Of a stretch of DNA of 5,780 nucleotides, positions 1 through 5,780 are shown in pieces; within the stretch, counting starts at the first letter, position 1; every line of letters starts with the position of its first letter. Under the pieces are notes generated by a model. That model was given only the letters and a program-made list of their open reading frames with translations. It searched no databases and was not told the origin of the DNA. This stretch comes from Gemmatimonadota bacterium (lineage in GTDB: Bacteria > Gemmatimonadota > Gemmatimonadetes > Palauibacterales > Palauibacteraceae). The position numbers and the translations under genes were made by a program. Where the stretch lies: NCBI GenBank assembly GCA_030601615.1, contig JAUVTH010000102.1, positions 1 to 5,780 on the forward strand, written 5' to 3'.

Positions 1-2
1 AC

Positions 3-512
3 AACATCCGCCGGTACCTGGCGCTGAAGACGCTGATCAGCCTGACCACCGGCGTGCTGGTGGCCGTGTGGCTTAGGATCATGGGGGTGGACTACGCCCT
101 GCTGTGGGGCCTGCTCGCTTTCCTCCTGAACTATATCCCGAGCATCGGCTCGTTCATCGCGGCCATCCCAGCTGTAATGCTGGCGTTCCTGCAGCTCGGT
201 CCGGGCGACGGATTGCTGACTGCCGTCGGCTACCTCGCGATCAACACGGCGATAGGCAACTTCATCGAGCCGAAGGTGATGGGTGAGGGAATGGGGCTCT
301 CGACGCTCGTCGTGTTCCTGTCCCTGATTTTCTGGGGATGGGTTCTCGGCCCCGTTGGAATGCTCCTGTCCGTGCCCCTGACGATGATCCTCAAGATCGT
401 GCTCGAAGCGAACGAAGAGACGCGGTGGATGGCGATTCTCCTCGGTTCACGCCCGCCGGAGGTCGTAGTAGGTAGTGAAGGGGACGATTCAGCCGAGTGG
501 GTGGGCACATGA
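3..512 (+). CDS. AI-2E/PerM-family membrane transporter, C-terminal part (5' end outside window)
   Basis: The frame is open from the left edge, so only the last 169 residues are visible and the true start lies upstream. It is a polytopic inner-membrane protein of the AI-2E transporter family (TqsA/YdiK/PerM group), whose members are about 340-400 residues. Visible hydrophobic segments lie at about residues 10-28, 31-66, 71-86 and 97-133 of the fragment. Family hallmarks are NYIPSIGS (43-50), NFIEPKVMG (86-94) and the tail WGWVLGPVGMLLSVPLT (111-127). A short, polar, acidic cytoplasmic tail follows. Members have been linked to autoinducer-2 export, Na+/H+ antiport or general efflux, so the substrate cannot be named from sequence. 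The TGA stop overlaps the downstream ATG (ATGA), suggesting co-transcription and translational coupling with the PLP enzyme gene. The family call is firm; the function is not. Confidence 0.93.
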   Translation, partial: NIRRYLALKTLISLTTGVLVAVWLRIMGVDYALLWGLLAFLLNYIPSIGSFIAAIPAVMLAFLQLGPGDGLLTAVGYLAINTAIGNFIEPKVMGEGMGLSTLVVFLSLIFWGWVLGPVGMLLSVPLTMILKIVLEANEETRWMAILLGSRPPEVVVGSEGDDSAEWVGT

Positions 513-2245
513 TCGACTTCGGGACCGGAGACGGACGAGAGCTCATCGACCTGGTCCGGTCATCGGTGATCGGAGCGAACGAGGCCGTTCCGGGCCCATT
601 TGGCCCGCGCAGGGTGACCTACGCGGACTACACGGCGTCCGGCCGCTCATTGTCGATCATCGAGGATTTCATCAGAGAGTCAGTGCTACCGCTCTATGCC
701 AACACTCACACCGAGAGCTCGGGGACCGGTCTCCAGACGACGCGGTTTCGAGAAGACGCGAGGGCCATCATCCGGCGTTGCGTGATGGCGACCGATGAAC
801 ACGCCGTGATCTTCTGTGGAACGGGATGCACGGGAGCGATCGACCGCCTGATTGGAGTGCTGAACCTGCGCATTCCGGCCGACCTGGACGATCGCTACGG
901 GCTCACGGACCTGATACCCGCTGACGAGCGGCCAGTCGTCTTCATCGGTCCGTACGAGCACCACTCGAACGAGCTCCCGTGGCGGGAGTCGATCGCCGAC
1001 GTCGTCACGATACGCGAGGACCTGCACGGTGGTCTCGATCTCGAAGAGCTCGAGGCCAGGCTCGTGGAGTATGCCGATCGCCCGCTCAGGATCGGCTCGT
1101 TCTCGGCGGCCTCGAACGTGACGGGGATCACCACGCCAGTCGGCCAGGTGTCCATTCTCCTCCACCGCCACGGCGCATTGTCATTCTGGGACTTTGCCGC
1201 GGCCGCGCCGTACGTAGGCGTTCGGATGGAGCCGGAGGGTGATTCCGAGGAAGACCGCCTGGACTACAAGGACGCGATCTTCATCTCTCCCCACAAGATG
1301 ATCGGGGGGCCGGACACGCCGGGCTTGCTGGTGGCTCGCCGCGAGCTGTTCCGGAACCGGGTGCCCGTCGTGCCGGGTGGCGGAACGGTGTGGTACGTGA
1401 ACCCGGACGGGCACCGGTACTTCGAAGATCCGGAGACCAGGGAGGAGGGCGGCACGCCTCAGATCATAGGCTCGATTCGGGCGGGACTGGTCTTCGCCCT
1501 GAAGGAAGCGGTGGGATTGGAGGCCATACGAGAGCGGGAGGAGTTGTTCATCCGCCGGGCCATCCAATCCTGGAGCGAGAATCCGAACATCGAGATACTG
1601 GGGGACCGGGAGCACGAACGTCTGTCTATCGTGTCGTTCGTAGTACGCAATGGGGGTCGGTACCTGCACCACAATTTCGTGGTGGCCCTTCTGAACGACC
1701 TGTTCGGGATTCAGTCGCGGGGTGGATGCTTGTGTGCCGGACCCTATGGTCACCGGCTACTCGGCATCGATATCGAGAAATCGCGGGAATTCGAGCGCGA
1801 GATCGGGCGCGGATGCGAGGGGATCAAACCGGGCTGGGTGCGCGTGAACTTCAACTACTTCATATCGGAAACCGTATTCCGCTTCATCCTGGACGCGGTG
1901 AATATGGTTGCGGAGGACGGGTGGCGCCTGCTCGATCATTATGACTTCGACCCGCACACGGGCCTATGGCAGCATGCCCGCGGCCGCGGCGAGTCGCCGA
2001 TGAGTCTGTGGGACATCCGATACACGCCGAACGGAATCGAGTGTCCCCACCACAGGTATTCGGCGGGAGAGGACCGGCTGGAATCGTACCTCGAGGAAGC
2101 CCGGCAGATACTTCGCGATGCGGATGCGCCTGGCGACGGCGTCCAGGGTGAGTGCACGGATGCTCTGACGTCTGACTTCGAGCACCTGCGCTGGTTTCCC
2201 CTGCCGCATGAGCTGAGCGCCGACAAGAGCTCCGTCCCGGGTTAA
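509..2245 (+). CDS. Class-V PLP-dependent aminotransferase / cysteine desulfurase-like enzyme with C-terminal extension
   Basis: This is a fold-type I PLP enzyme of aminotransferase class V (NifS/SufS/isopenicillin epimerase superfamily), presumably cytoplasmic. It has 578 residues from the ATG at 509; a GTG at 497 would add four, and numbering here uses the ATG. Seen in order: an N-terminal substrate/PLP segment with DYTASGRS (about 40-47) and ANTHTESSGTG (64-74); GTGCTGAIDR (104-113), the usual phosphate-binding turn; the PLP-ring aspartate D228 in WDFAAAAPY; and the Schiff-base lysine K263 in SPHKMIGGPDTPG. A cysteine, C409 in SRGGCLCAGPYG, aligns by eye with the catalytic Cys of SufS (RTGHHCAQP). 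SufS proteins are about 405 residues; here about 120 more follow, including a CPHHRYS stretch. Cysteine desulfurase activity is plausible, but C-S lyase, epimerase or aminotransferase activity cannot be excluded. The ATG is preferred for the ATGA overlap. A purine-rich AAGGGGA at 478-484 is 12 bases before the GTG, so that start stays possible. Confidence 0.9.
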   Translation: MIDFGTGDGRELIDLVRSSVIGANEAVPGPFGPRRVTYADYTASGRSLSIIEDFIRESVLPLYANTHTESSGTGLQTTRFREDARAIIRRCVMATDEHAVIFCGTGCTGAIDRLIGVLNLRIPADLDDRYGLTDLIPADERPVVFIGPYEHHSNELPWRESIADVVTIREDLHGGLDLEELEARLVEYADRPLRIGSFSAASNVTGITTPVGQVSILLHRHGALSFWDFAAAAPYVGVRMEPEGDSEEDRLDYKDAIFISPHKMIGGPDTPGLLVARRELFRNRVPVVPGGGTVWYVNPDGHRYFEDPETREEGGTPQIIGSIRAGLVFALKEAVGLEAIREREELFIRRAIQSWSENPNIEILGDREHERLSIVSFVVRNGGRYLHHNFVVALLNDLFGIQSRGGCLCAGPYGHRLLGIDIEKSREFEREIGRGCEGIKPGWVRVNFNYFISETVFRFILDAVNMVAEDGWRLLDHYDFDPHTGLWQHARGRGESPMSLWDIRYTPNGIECPHHRYSAGEDRLESYLEEARQILRDADAPGDGVQGECTDALTSDFEHLRWFPLPHELSADKSSVPG

Positions 2246-2262
2246 GCTGGAAGATCAGCGCC

Positions 2263-2290
2263 CGCTCGCGCGGGAGACCAATCCCGAGCG
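2263..2290. terminator. Imperfect hairpin between convergent genes, possible terminator
   Basis: In the 54-base gap between two converging genes, bases 2263-2267 plus 2272-2275 can pair with 2282-2290. This gives 9 bp with a 4-base bulge and a 6-base loop. No T-tract follows on either strand, so it is not a canonical intrinsic terminator. The position is right for bidirectional termination, but this is a tentative call. Confidence 0.25.
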
Positions 2291-2299
2291 GAAGGTCGG

Positions 2300-2965
2300 T
2301 CAGCCAGCCGTCGGGTCCTCGGCGGCGAATCCTACATCTCTGTGCGTTCCGTCACAGAACGGCTTGTTCTTCGATGCCCCGCAGCGACACAGCGCTCCGG
2401 CTGCGCCTTTCGCGGCTGCGCCGTCAGCCCCCTCGATCCGGAACCGACCCTCGAGCACCAGGGGGCCGTCCGCGCGGAGCCTGACCGTCAACTCCGTCGG
2501 GTCCGCTTCGCCTGTCGCGCGAAGCTTCGGGACGCCCAGCTTCCCGCTGTCCTCGAACCCGGCTTCGACGTGGCGTCCGTCGCAGAACGGCTTGTTGAGA
2601 GAAGCCCCACACCGGCAGAACGCTGCCCGGCTCTCCCGGCTCAGCTCGCGGCGATCGGCGTCGAGCAGCACGAAGTCGCCGGATGCGTAGATCGGTCCGT
2701 TGGAGACCACGCGTAGCTCGTTGCCCGGAGCAGGCTCTTCCTGCGGCCCACCGTCCAGACGCTCGTACGCGAGGGCTCCGGTGGGGCAGCACCGTACGAC
2801 GGCCGCCAACTCGTCCGCTGAAGCGGCTCCCGCGTTGATCCACGGCTTGCGCTCGGGGTCGAATACGTCCGGGAGGCCGCGAACGCACTCCGCTGCGTGA
2901 ATGCAACGCGCGGCATCGTACGTCACGCGGATACCCTCGGCCTCGTAACTCCTGATCTTGGCCAT
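2300..2965 (-). CDS. Iron-sulfur protein: YjdI-type Fe-S domain plus two CDGSH domains
   Basis: This is a 221-residue soluble protein with three predicted Fe-S sites. Residues 1-70 form a YjdI/Fer4_19-type domain: C21 and C27 in CIHAAEC, then LPDVF, then C59-C60-P as in single-cluster ferredoxin-like proteins. Two CDGSH domains follow, each with the C-x-C-x2-S-x3-P-x-C-D-G-x-H pattern. The first is CRCGASLNKPFCDGRH (C117, C119, C128, H132) and the second is CRCGASKNKPFCDGTH (C193, C195, C204, H208). CDGSH domains bind a labile 3Cys-1His [2Fe-2S] cluster. The two motifs share a 14-base identical DNA stretch (2355-2368 and 2583-2596), consistent with domain duplication. Likely roles are electron transfer, redox sensing or cluster handling; the partner is unknown. 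ATG 2965 was chosen because GAGGTG (2974-2969) sits at good spacing. An in-frame GTG at 2971 lies inside that ribosome-binding site. It converges with the PLP enzyme gene and diverges from the kinase gene. Confidence 0.93.
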   Translation of the reverse strand: MAKIRSYEAEGIRVTYDAARCIHAAECVRGLPDVFDPERKPWINAGAASADELAAVVRCCPTGALAYERLDGGPQEEPAPGNELRVVSNGPIYASGDFVLLDADRRELSRESRAAFCRCGASLNKPFCDGRHVEAGFEDSGKLGVPKLRATGEADPTELTVRLRADGPLVLEGRFRIEGADGAAAKGAAGALCRCGASKNKPFCDGTHRDVGFAAEDPTAG

Positions 2966-2967
2966 TG

Positions 2968-2975
2968 CCACCTCT
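2968..2975 (-). promoter_or_regulatory. Ribosome binding site deciding the start of the Fe-S protein gene
   Basis: Read on the minus strand, AGAGGTGG lies two bases before the ATG at 2965. The GAGGTG core matches the 3' end of 16S rRNA, with five bases between GAGG and the ATG. The alternative GTG start at 2971 falls within this site and would have no ribosome-binding site of its own at this spacing. Confidence 0.6.
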
Positions 2976-3178
2976 GTCGTGCGTGTCAGGGCTCGGTCAT
3001 CACGATGCGACCCTCCGTCGGCCGGACGACGGGCGCCTCAACGTATCTCCAGCCCACTCGATGGAGCCAGTCGTAGTACGCTGCTGATACCTCCGCAGCT
3101 TCGCCTCCGCGATCGCTCGAAAGGCGGCCACTGGCACTGTTGCGCCCGATCGCGTCGGACGTAGCTTCTCCCTCCATC
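2976..3178. promoter_or_regulatory. Divergent intergenic region, presumed to hold promoters for both flanking genes
   Basis: About 200 bases separate the Fe-S protein start (leftward) from the kinase-RapZ start (rightward). Any promoters for both genes should lie here. I could not identify a convincing -35/-10 pair or operator, so the call rests on geometry alone. A minus-strand open frame of 64 codons (3180-2986) crosses the region and is discussed as a finding. Confidence 0.35.
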
Positions 3179-4630
3179 ATGCAGGAACGTCTGATTCGAC
3201 TGTACCGGGACCACTTCGGAAACGCCCCGTCCGCCGTGCTCGCACTGGCTGGGGACGGCTCCAGTCGTGCCTACCGCAGGCTCCTGGCTCCCGATGGCCA
3301 GAGAGTCGTCGGCGTGATGGGGCCCGATCACGAGGAGAATCGTGCGTTCCTGTCCTTCACGCGAGCTTTCCGGAGTGTCAGGCTTCCGGTTCCGGATTTA
3401 TACGCGGCGGACGAAGAGGCCGGTGTCTACCTTCTCGAAGACCTCGGCGATACGACCCTGTTCGACGCCCTCGATGAGGCTCGTACAGCAGCAGGGGGCG
3501 GCTTTCCGGACTCGATGGTACCGGTGTACCGGGAGGTCGTCGGCTGGCTTCCTCGCTTCCAGGTGCGTGGGGGGCAGGTCGTGGATTATTCGGTCGCCTA
3601 TCCCCGTGAGGCTTTCGATCGCCAGTCGATTCAGTGGGATCTGAACTACTTCAAGTATCATTTCCTCAAGTTGGCTCACGTGCCGTTCAGCGAGGCCAGG
3701 CTCGAGTCGGATTTCGAGACGCTGATTGAGTTCGTCCTGCGGGCCGATCGTGATCACTTCCTGTACCGAGACTTCCAGTCCCGGAACGTAATGCTGCAGG
3801 ACGGAAAACCCAGGTTCATCGACTACCAGGGCGGGAGACGAGGAGCCCTCGCCTACGACGTCGCCTCTCTCCTCTACGACGCGAAAGCGGATCTTCCGTC
3901 GAGGCTCAGGGACGAGCTCCTGTCGCACTACCTGGATGCTCTCGAGGAAGAAGTAAGCGTGGACCGGCAGCAATTCACGGAGTTCTACCGTGCGTTCATC
4001 CTCGTGCGAGTCATGCAGGCGCTGGGAGCGTACGGTTACCGCGGCTTCTTCGAGAGGAAGCCGCGCTTCCTGCGCAGCGTTCCGTTCGCGGCTCGCAATA
4101 TCCATCAATTGCTGGAGGACGGCCTGCCGGTACAGGTGCCCGAGCTGGAGCGCGTGTTCAGGCACATCGCAGCTGCCTGGTCCGGGCCGGACGTGGCCCC
4201 GGAGCACACCGGGCTCACCCTGCATCTGTTCAGCTTCAGCTACCGACGCGGGTACCCGGAGGCGATCGACAGTCACGGAGGCGGGTTCGTGTTCGACTGT
4301 CGCTCGGTGCCGAATCCGGGCCGTGAGCCCGAGTACCGGGCATTTACGGGTCTGGAGCCCGAGGTGGCGAAGTTCATCGAGTCGCACGCGGCCACCGAGG
4401 CCTTCTGGTCGAGCGCCTGGGGCCTGACCGAGGCGCACATCTCGGAGTACGTTCGGCGTGGGTTCGAGAGCCTGACCGTCTCCTTCGGCTGTACCGGCGG
4501 CCAGCACCGGTCCGTGTACTTCGTGGATCGCATGGCGCGACACGTCGAGGGTGTGTTTCCGGACGTACGGGTGCGGCTTCATCACAGGGAAGAACCGTAC
4601 TGGCCGGGGCGCGAGTCCCCGCCGGGTTGA
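3179..4630 (+). CDS. AmgK-like sugar kinase (APH fold) fused to RapZ C-terminal domain
   Basis: This is a two-domain protein of 483 residues from ATG 3179. Residues 1 to about 315 are an aminoglycoside-phosphotransferase/choline-kinase fold closest to AmgK, the N-acetylmuramate/GlcNAc anomeric kinase. GDGSSRAYRRL (25-35) is the nucleotide-binding loop and VPDLYAAD (71-78) and LLEDLGDTTL (85-94) form the N-lobe end. YRDFQSRNVM (196-205) carries catalytic D198 and N203, and FIDYQGG (213-219) carries metal-binding D215. The usual HRD histidine is Tyr196. Residues about 345-470 match the C-terminal domain of RapZ (YvcJ): FSFSYRRGYP (351-360), FVFDCRSVPNP (370-380), TGL (390-392) and GCTGGQHRSVYF (437-448). 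In E. coli this domain binds glucosamine-6-phosphate; the Walker-type N-terminal domain of RapZ is absent. A TTG at 3140 would add 13 residues, but the ATG gives the start expected for the family. A MurU-like gene follows within eight bases, supporting an amino-sugar salvage role. Domain calls are firm; the substrate is inferred. Confidence 0.92.
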   Translation: MQERLIRLYRDHFGNAPSAVLALAGDGSSRAYRRLLAPDGQRVVGVMGPDHEENRAFLSFTRAFRSVRLPVPDLYAADEEAGVYLLEDLGDTTLFDALDEARTAAGGGFPDSMVPVYREVVGWLPRFQVRGGQVVDYSVAYPREAFDRQSIQWDLNYFKYHFLKLAHVPFSEARLESDFETLIEFVLRADRDHFLYRDFQSRNVMLQDGKPRFIDYQGGRRGALAYDVASLLYDAKADLPSRLRDELLSHYLDALEEEVSVDRQQFTEFYRAFILVRVMQALGAYGYRGFFERKPRFLRSVPFAARNIHQLLEDGLPVQVPELERVFRHIAAAWSGPDVAPEHTGLTLHLFSFSYRRGYPEAIDSHGGGFVFDCRSVPNPGREPEYRAFTGLEPEVAKFIESHAATEAFWSSAWGLTEAHISEYVRRGFESLTVSFGCTGGQHRSVYFVDRMARHVEGVFPDVRVRLHHREEPYWPGRESPPG

Positions 4631-4638
4631 ACGCCTCC

Positions 4639-5430
4639 ATGGACGGGATGATCTTCGCGGCGGGCCTGGGCACGCGCCTCAAGCCACTCACCGACCGAAC
4701 GCCGAAGGCCCTGATCGAAGTCGGCGACATCACCCTGCTGGAGCGGACGATCGAGCGGCTTGCCGGGGCCGGCTGCGACCGGATCGTCATCAACGTGCAT
4801 CATCACGCGGAGCGGATCATCGAGTTCCTGCGTGCTGGACCGTCGACGCCTGGCGAGCCTGGCGCGGGCGATTCGATGACAGCGAGCGCGTCCGGTTCAA
4901 TGCCCAGGTGGTGCGGTGCCGAGGTCGTCGTGTCCGTGGAGACGGGCGAGCCGCTCGAGACAGGCGGAGGCCTCAAGCAGGCCGCGGGTCTGCTCCGCTG
5001 CGACCGGACCATCCTCGTGCATAACGTGGACGTGATCTCCTCCGTCGATCTCCTCCGCATGGCCCTGGCGCACGAAGAGTCGGCCGCGCTGGCCACACTG
5101 GCGGTGAATCGCCGGCCGGCGACCCGTTACCTGGTGTTCGATGAGTGGGGCTTGTGCGGTCGAGTGGACACTCGCACCGGCGCAGAGGAGTGGGCCCGGC
5201 TGCCCTCCGAGCCCCAGTGGCGTGCCGGCTTTACAGGTGTCCAGGCTCTTTCGCCCGTCATCCTCGACCAGCTGAGTGAGACCGGTCGGTTCTCGATCAT
5301 GAAGCCATATCTGCGGCTGGCGGCGACGGGGGCGCGCATCCTGCCCCACGATGTGACGGGAGCCACCTGGTTCGACGTGGGAACGCCCGAGCGCCTCGCA
5401 GTCGCCCGGGCGTCACTTGCAGGTCGCTGA
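4639..5430 (+). CDS. MurU-like sugar-1-phosphate nucleotidyltransferase
   Basis: This is a NTP-transferase family protein of 263 residues from ATG 4639, predicted to be cytoplasmic. It would transfer a nucleotide from NTP to a sugar-1-phosphate. The N-terminal signature FAAGLGTRLKPLT (6-18) with TPK (21-23) is the nucleotide-binding motif. EPLETGGGL (104-112) is the substrate loop typical of MurU (UTP plus MurNAc-1-P to UDP-MurNAc). NVD (129-131) supplies the metal-binding Asp131. WFDVGTPERL (244-253) matches the MurU-type end WxDVGTxERL and contributes the second metal ligand, Asp246. Residues about 67-93 form a Gly/Ser/Pro-rich insertion not expected in MurU (about 225 residues). It lies eight bases after the kinase-RapZ gene. 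An in-frame TTG at 4627 overlapping the kinase stop is a less likely start, and ATG 4648 is possible. Related mannose-1-P or glucose-1-P transferases remain alternatives; context favours an amino-sugar substrate. Confidence 0.88.
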   Translation: MDGMIFAAGLGTRLKPLTDRTPKALIEVGDITLLERTIERLAGAGCDRIVINVHHHAERIIEFLRAGPSTPGEPGAGDSMTASASGSMPRWCGAEVVVSVETGEPLETGGGLKQAAGLLRCDRTILVHNVDVISSVDLLRMALAHEESAALATLAVNRRPATRYLVFDEWGLCGRVDTRTGAEEWARLPSEPQWRAGFTGVQALSPVILDQLSETGRFSIMKPYLRLAATGARILPHDVTGATWFDVGTPERLAVARASLAGR

Positions 5431-5462
5431 AGGATCCTGCGCGGCCGTCCGGGTTTCTTCAG
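5427..5462. terminator. Hairpin overlapping the nucleotidyltransferase stop codon, possible terminator
   Basis: Bases 5427-5434 pair with 5455-5462 (8 pairs, one G-T). After a T-T mismatch, 5436-5439 pair with 5450-5453 (4 pairs, one G-T), closing on a 10-base GC-rich loop. The TGA at 5428-5430 is in the left arm. It sits between two converging genes and could end transcription in either direction. No T-tract follows on either strand, so the mechanism is uncertain. Confidence 0.4.
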
Positions 5463-5499
5463 GGACCTGATGGAAGCCGGGACTGTCTGAGTCACTATC

Positions 5500-5780
5500 T
5501 CAACTCGCGGCCGGATGTTCGATCAGGGCACGCACAACGAAGGGCACCTCCAGTTCGTCTTCCGTGACTGCGTACAGGTACCAGTTCCGGATGATCGGGG
5601 CCGGATAGAAATCCACGGGGAAGGGGAGAATGACCTCTCCGAGGTAGCGTCCCTGTGGGTCGAACACGTCGAACAGCCGCCCTTCCAGATCGCCTTCCGC
5701 CACCATCTGGACCCACAGGTTGCCCTCGTCGTCGAACATGAACTCCTCAAATGCCGGCTTCCTGCTCGGAATCCTCGACC
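5500..5780 (-). CDS. Six-bladed beta-propeller type protein, C-terminal end (5' end outside window)
   Basis: The minus-strand frame is open to the right edge, giving the last 93 residues of a longer protein. An internal ATG at 5739 is in frame, but the reading continues upstream as IPSRKPAFEEF, so it is not taken as the start. The fragment has two propeller-blade strand patterns: DDEGNLWVQM, then LFDVFDPQGRYLGEVILP, then WYLYAVTEDELEVPFVVRALI. This resembles the last blade of NHL/six-bladed beta-propeller proteins, which are numerous and often secreted in Gemmatimonadota. Such proteins are usually about 350-400 residues and may bind ligands or partners; no enzymatic role can be assigned. It converges on the nucleotidyltransferase gene with a 69-base gap and is probably functionally unrelated. 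Confidence 0.75.
   Translation of the reverse strand, partial: SRIPSRKPAFEEFMFDDEGNLWVQMVAEGDLEGRLFDVFDPQGRYLGEVILPFPVDFYPAPIIRNWYLYAVTEDELEVPFVVRALIEHPAAS

Noticed and set aside
1181..1753. Minus-strand open frame opposite the PLP enzyme gene
   Set aside because: It lies wholly within the PLP enzyme, which carries the lysine and cysteine motifs in this stretch. The antisense translation is rich in Arg, Pro and His without recognisable motifs.
2355..2596. 14-base direct repeat (2355-2368 and 2583-2596) as a mobile or regulatory repeat
   Set aside because: Both copies encode the same NKPFC part of the two CDGSH motifs, so protein domain duplication and constraint explain the repeat.
2342..2716. 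Plus-strand open frame opposite the Fe-S protein gene
   Set aside because: The minus strand encodes both CDGSH motifs here. The plus translation is compositionally biased and has no domain.
3140..3178. TTG at 3140 as the start of the kinase-RapZ gene
   Set aside because: The added 13 residues do not resemble the family, and only a weak, distant purine stretch precedes the TTG. The ATG at 3179 gives the expected N-terminus, though its own ribosome-binding site is also weak.
3398..4585. Long minus-strand open frame (395 codons) opposite the kinase-RapZ gene
   Set aside because: The + strand protein here matches two known domains with intact motifs. The antisense frame is a by-product of high GC, and its translation matches no family I recognise.
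5500..5739. A complete small 79-residue gene starting at the ATG at 5739
   Set aside because: The frame continues upstream to the window edge with propeller-like sequence, so this ATG is internal to a longer gene.

Overview
The window is GC-rich and densely coding. It holds four complete genes and two that run off the ends. High GC, strong G/C preference at third codon positions and the protein families suggest a Gemmatimonadota-like bacterium, probably environmental. The strongest hint is the six-bladed beta-propeller type protein at the right edge. This placement is an inference from family resemblance; there is no rRNA or other marker gene here.

Layout: (1) At the left edge is the C-terminal part of an AI-2E/PerM-family membrane protein (+). 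Its stop overlaps the start of the next gene in an ATGA junction. (2) That next gene encodes a large class-V PLP enzyme of the cysteine desulfurase fold (+). (3) A convergent gene (-) encodes a three-module iron-sulfur protein: one YjdI-type [Fe-S] ferredoxin-like domain and two CDGSH domains. (4) A divergent pair follows on the + strand. The first gene is a fusion of an aminoglycoside-phosphotransferase-type sugar kinase (AmgK-like) with the C-terminal domain of RapZ, the amino-sugar-phosphate sensing RNase adapter. The second, almost touching it, is a MurU-like sugar-1-phosphate nucleotidyltransferase. (5) At the right edge, convergent on the - strand, is the C-terminal end of a beta-propeller protein.

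The most interesting unit is 3179-5430. AmgK and MurU are known together as a peptidoglycan amino-sugar salvage route: an anomeric kinase makes MurNAc-1-P, and a uridylyltransferase makes UDP-MurNAc. Here the kinase carries the RapZ domain that in E. coli binds glucosamine-6-phosphate. A reasonable hypothesis is a salvage kinase with a built-in amino-sugar-phosphate sensor. The PLP enzyme and the Fe-S protein could both belong to sulfur/Fe-S metabolism, but they are convergent and their link is only proximity.

Both convergent gene pairs are separated by short spacers (54 and 69 bases) that contain a hairpin without a T-tract. No RNA genes, CRISPR arrays, insertion sequences or phage genes were seen.
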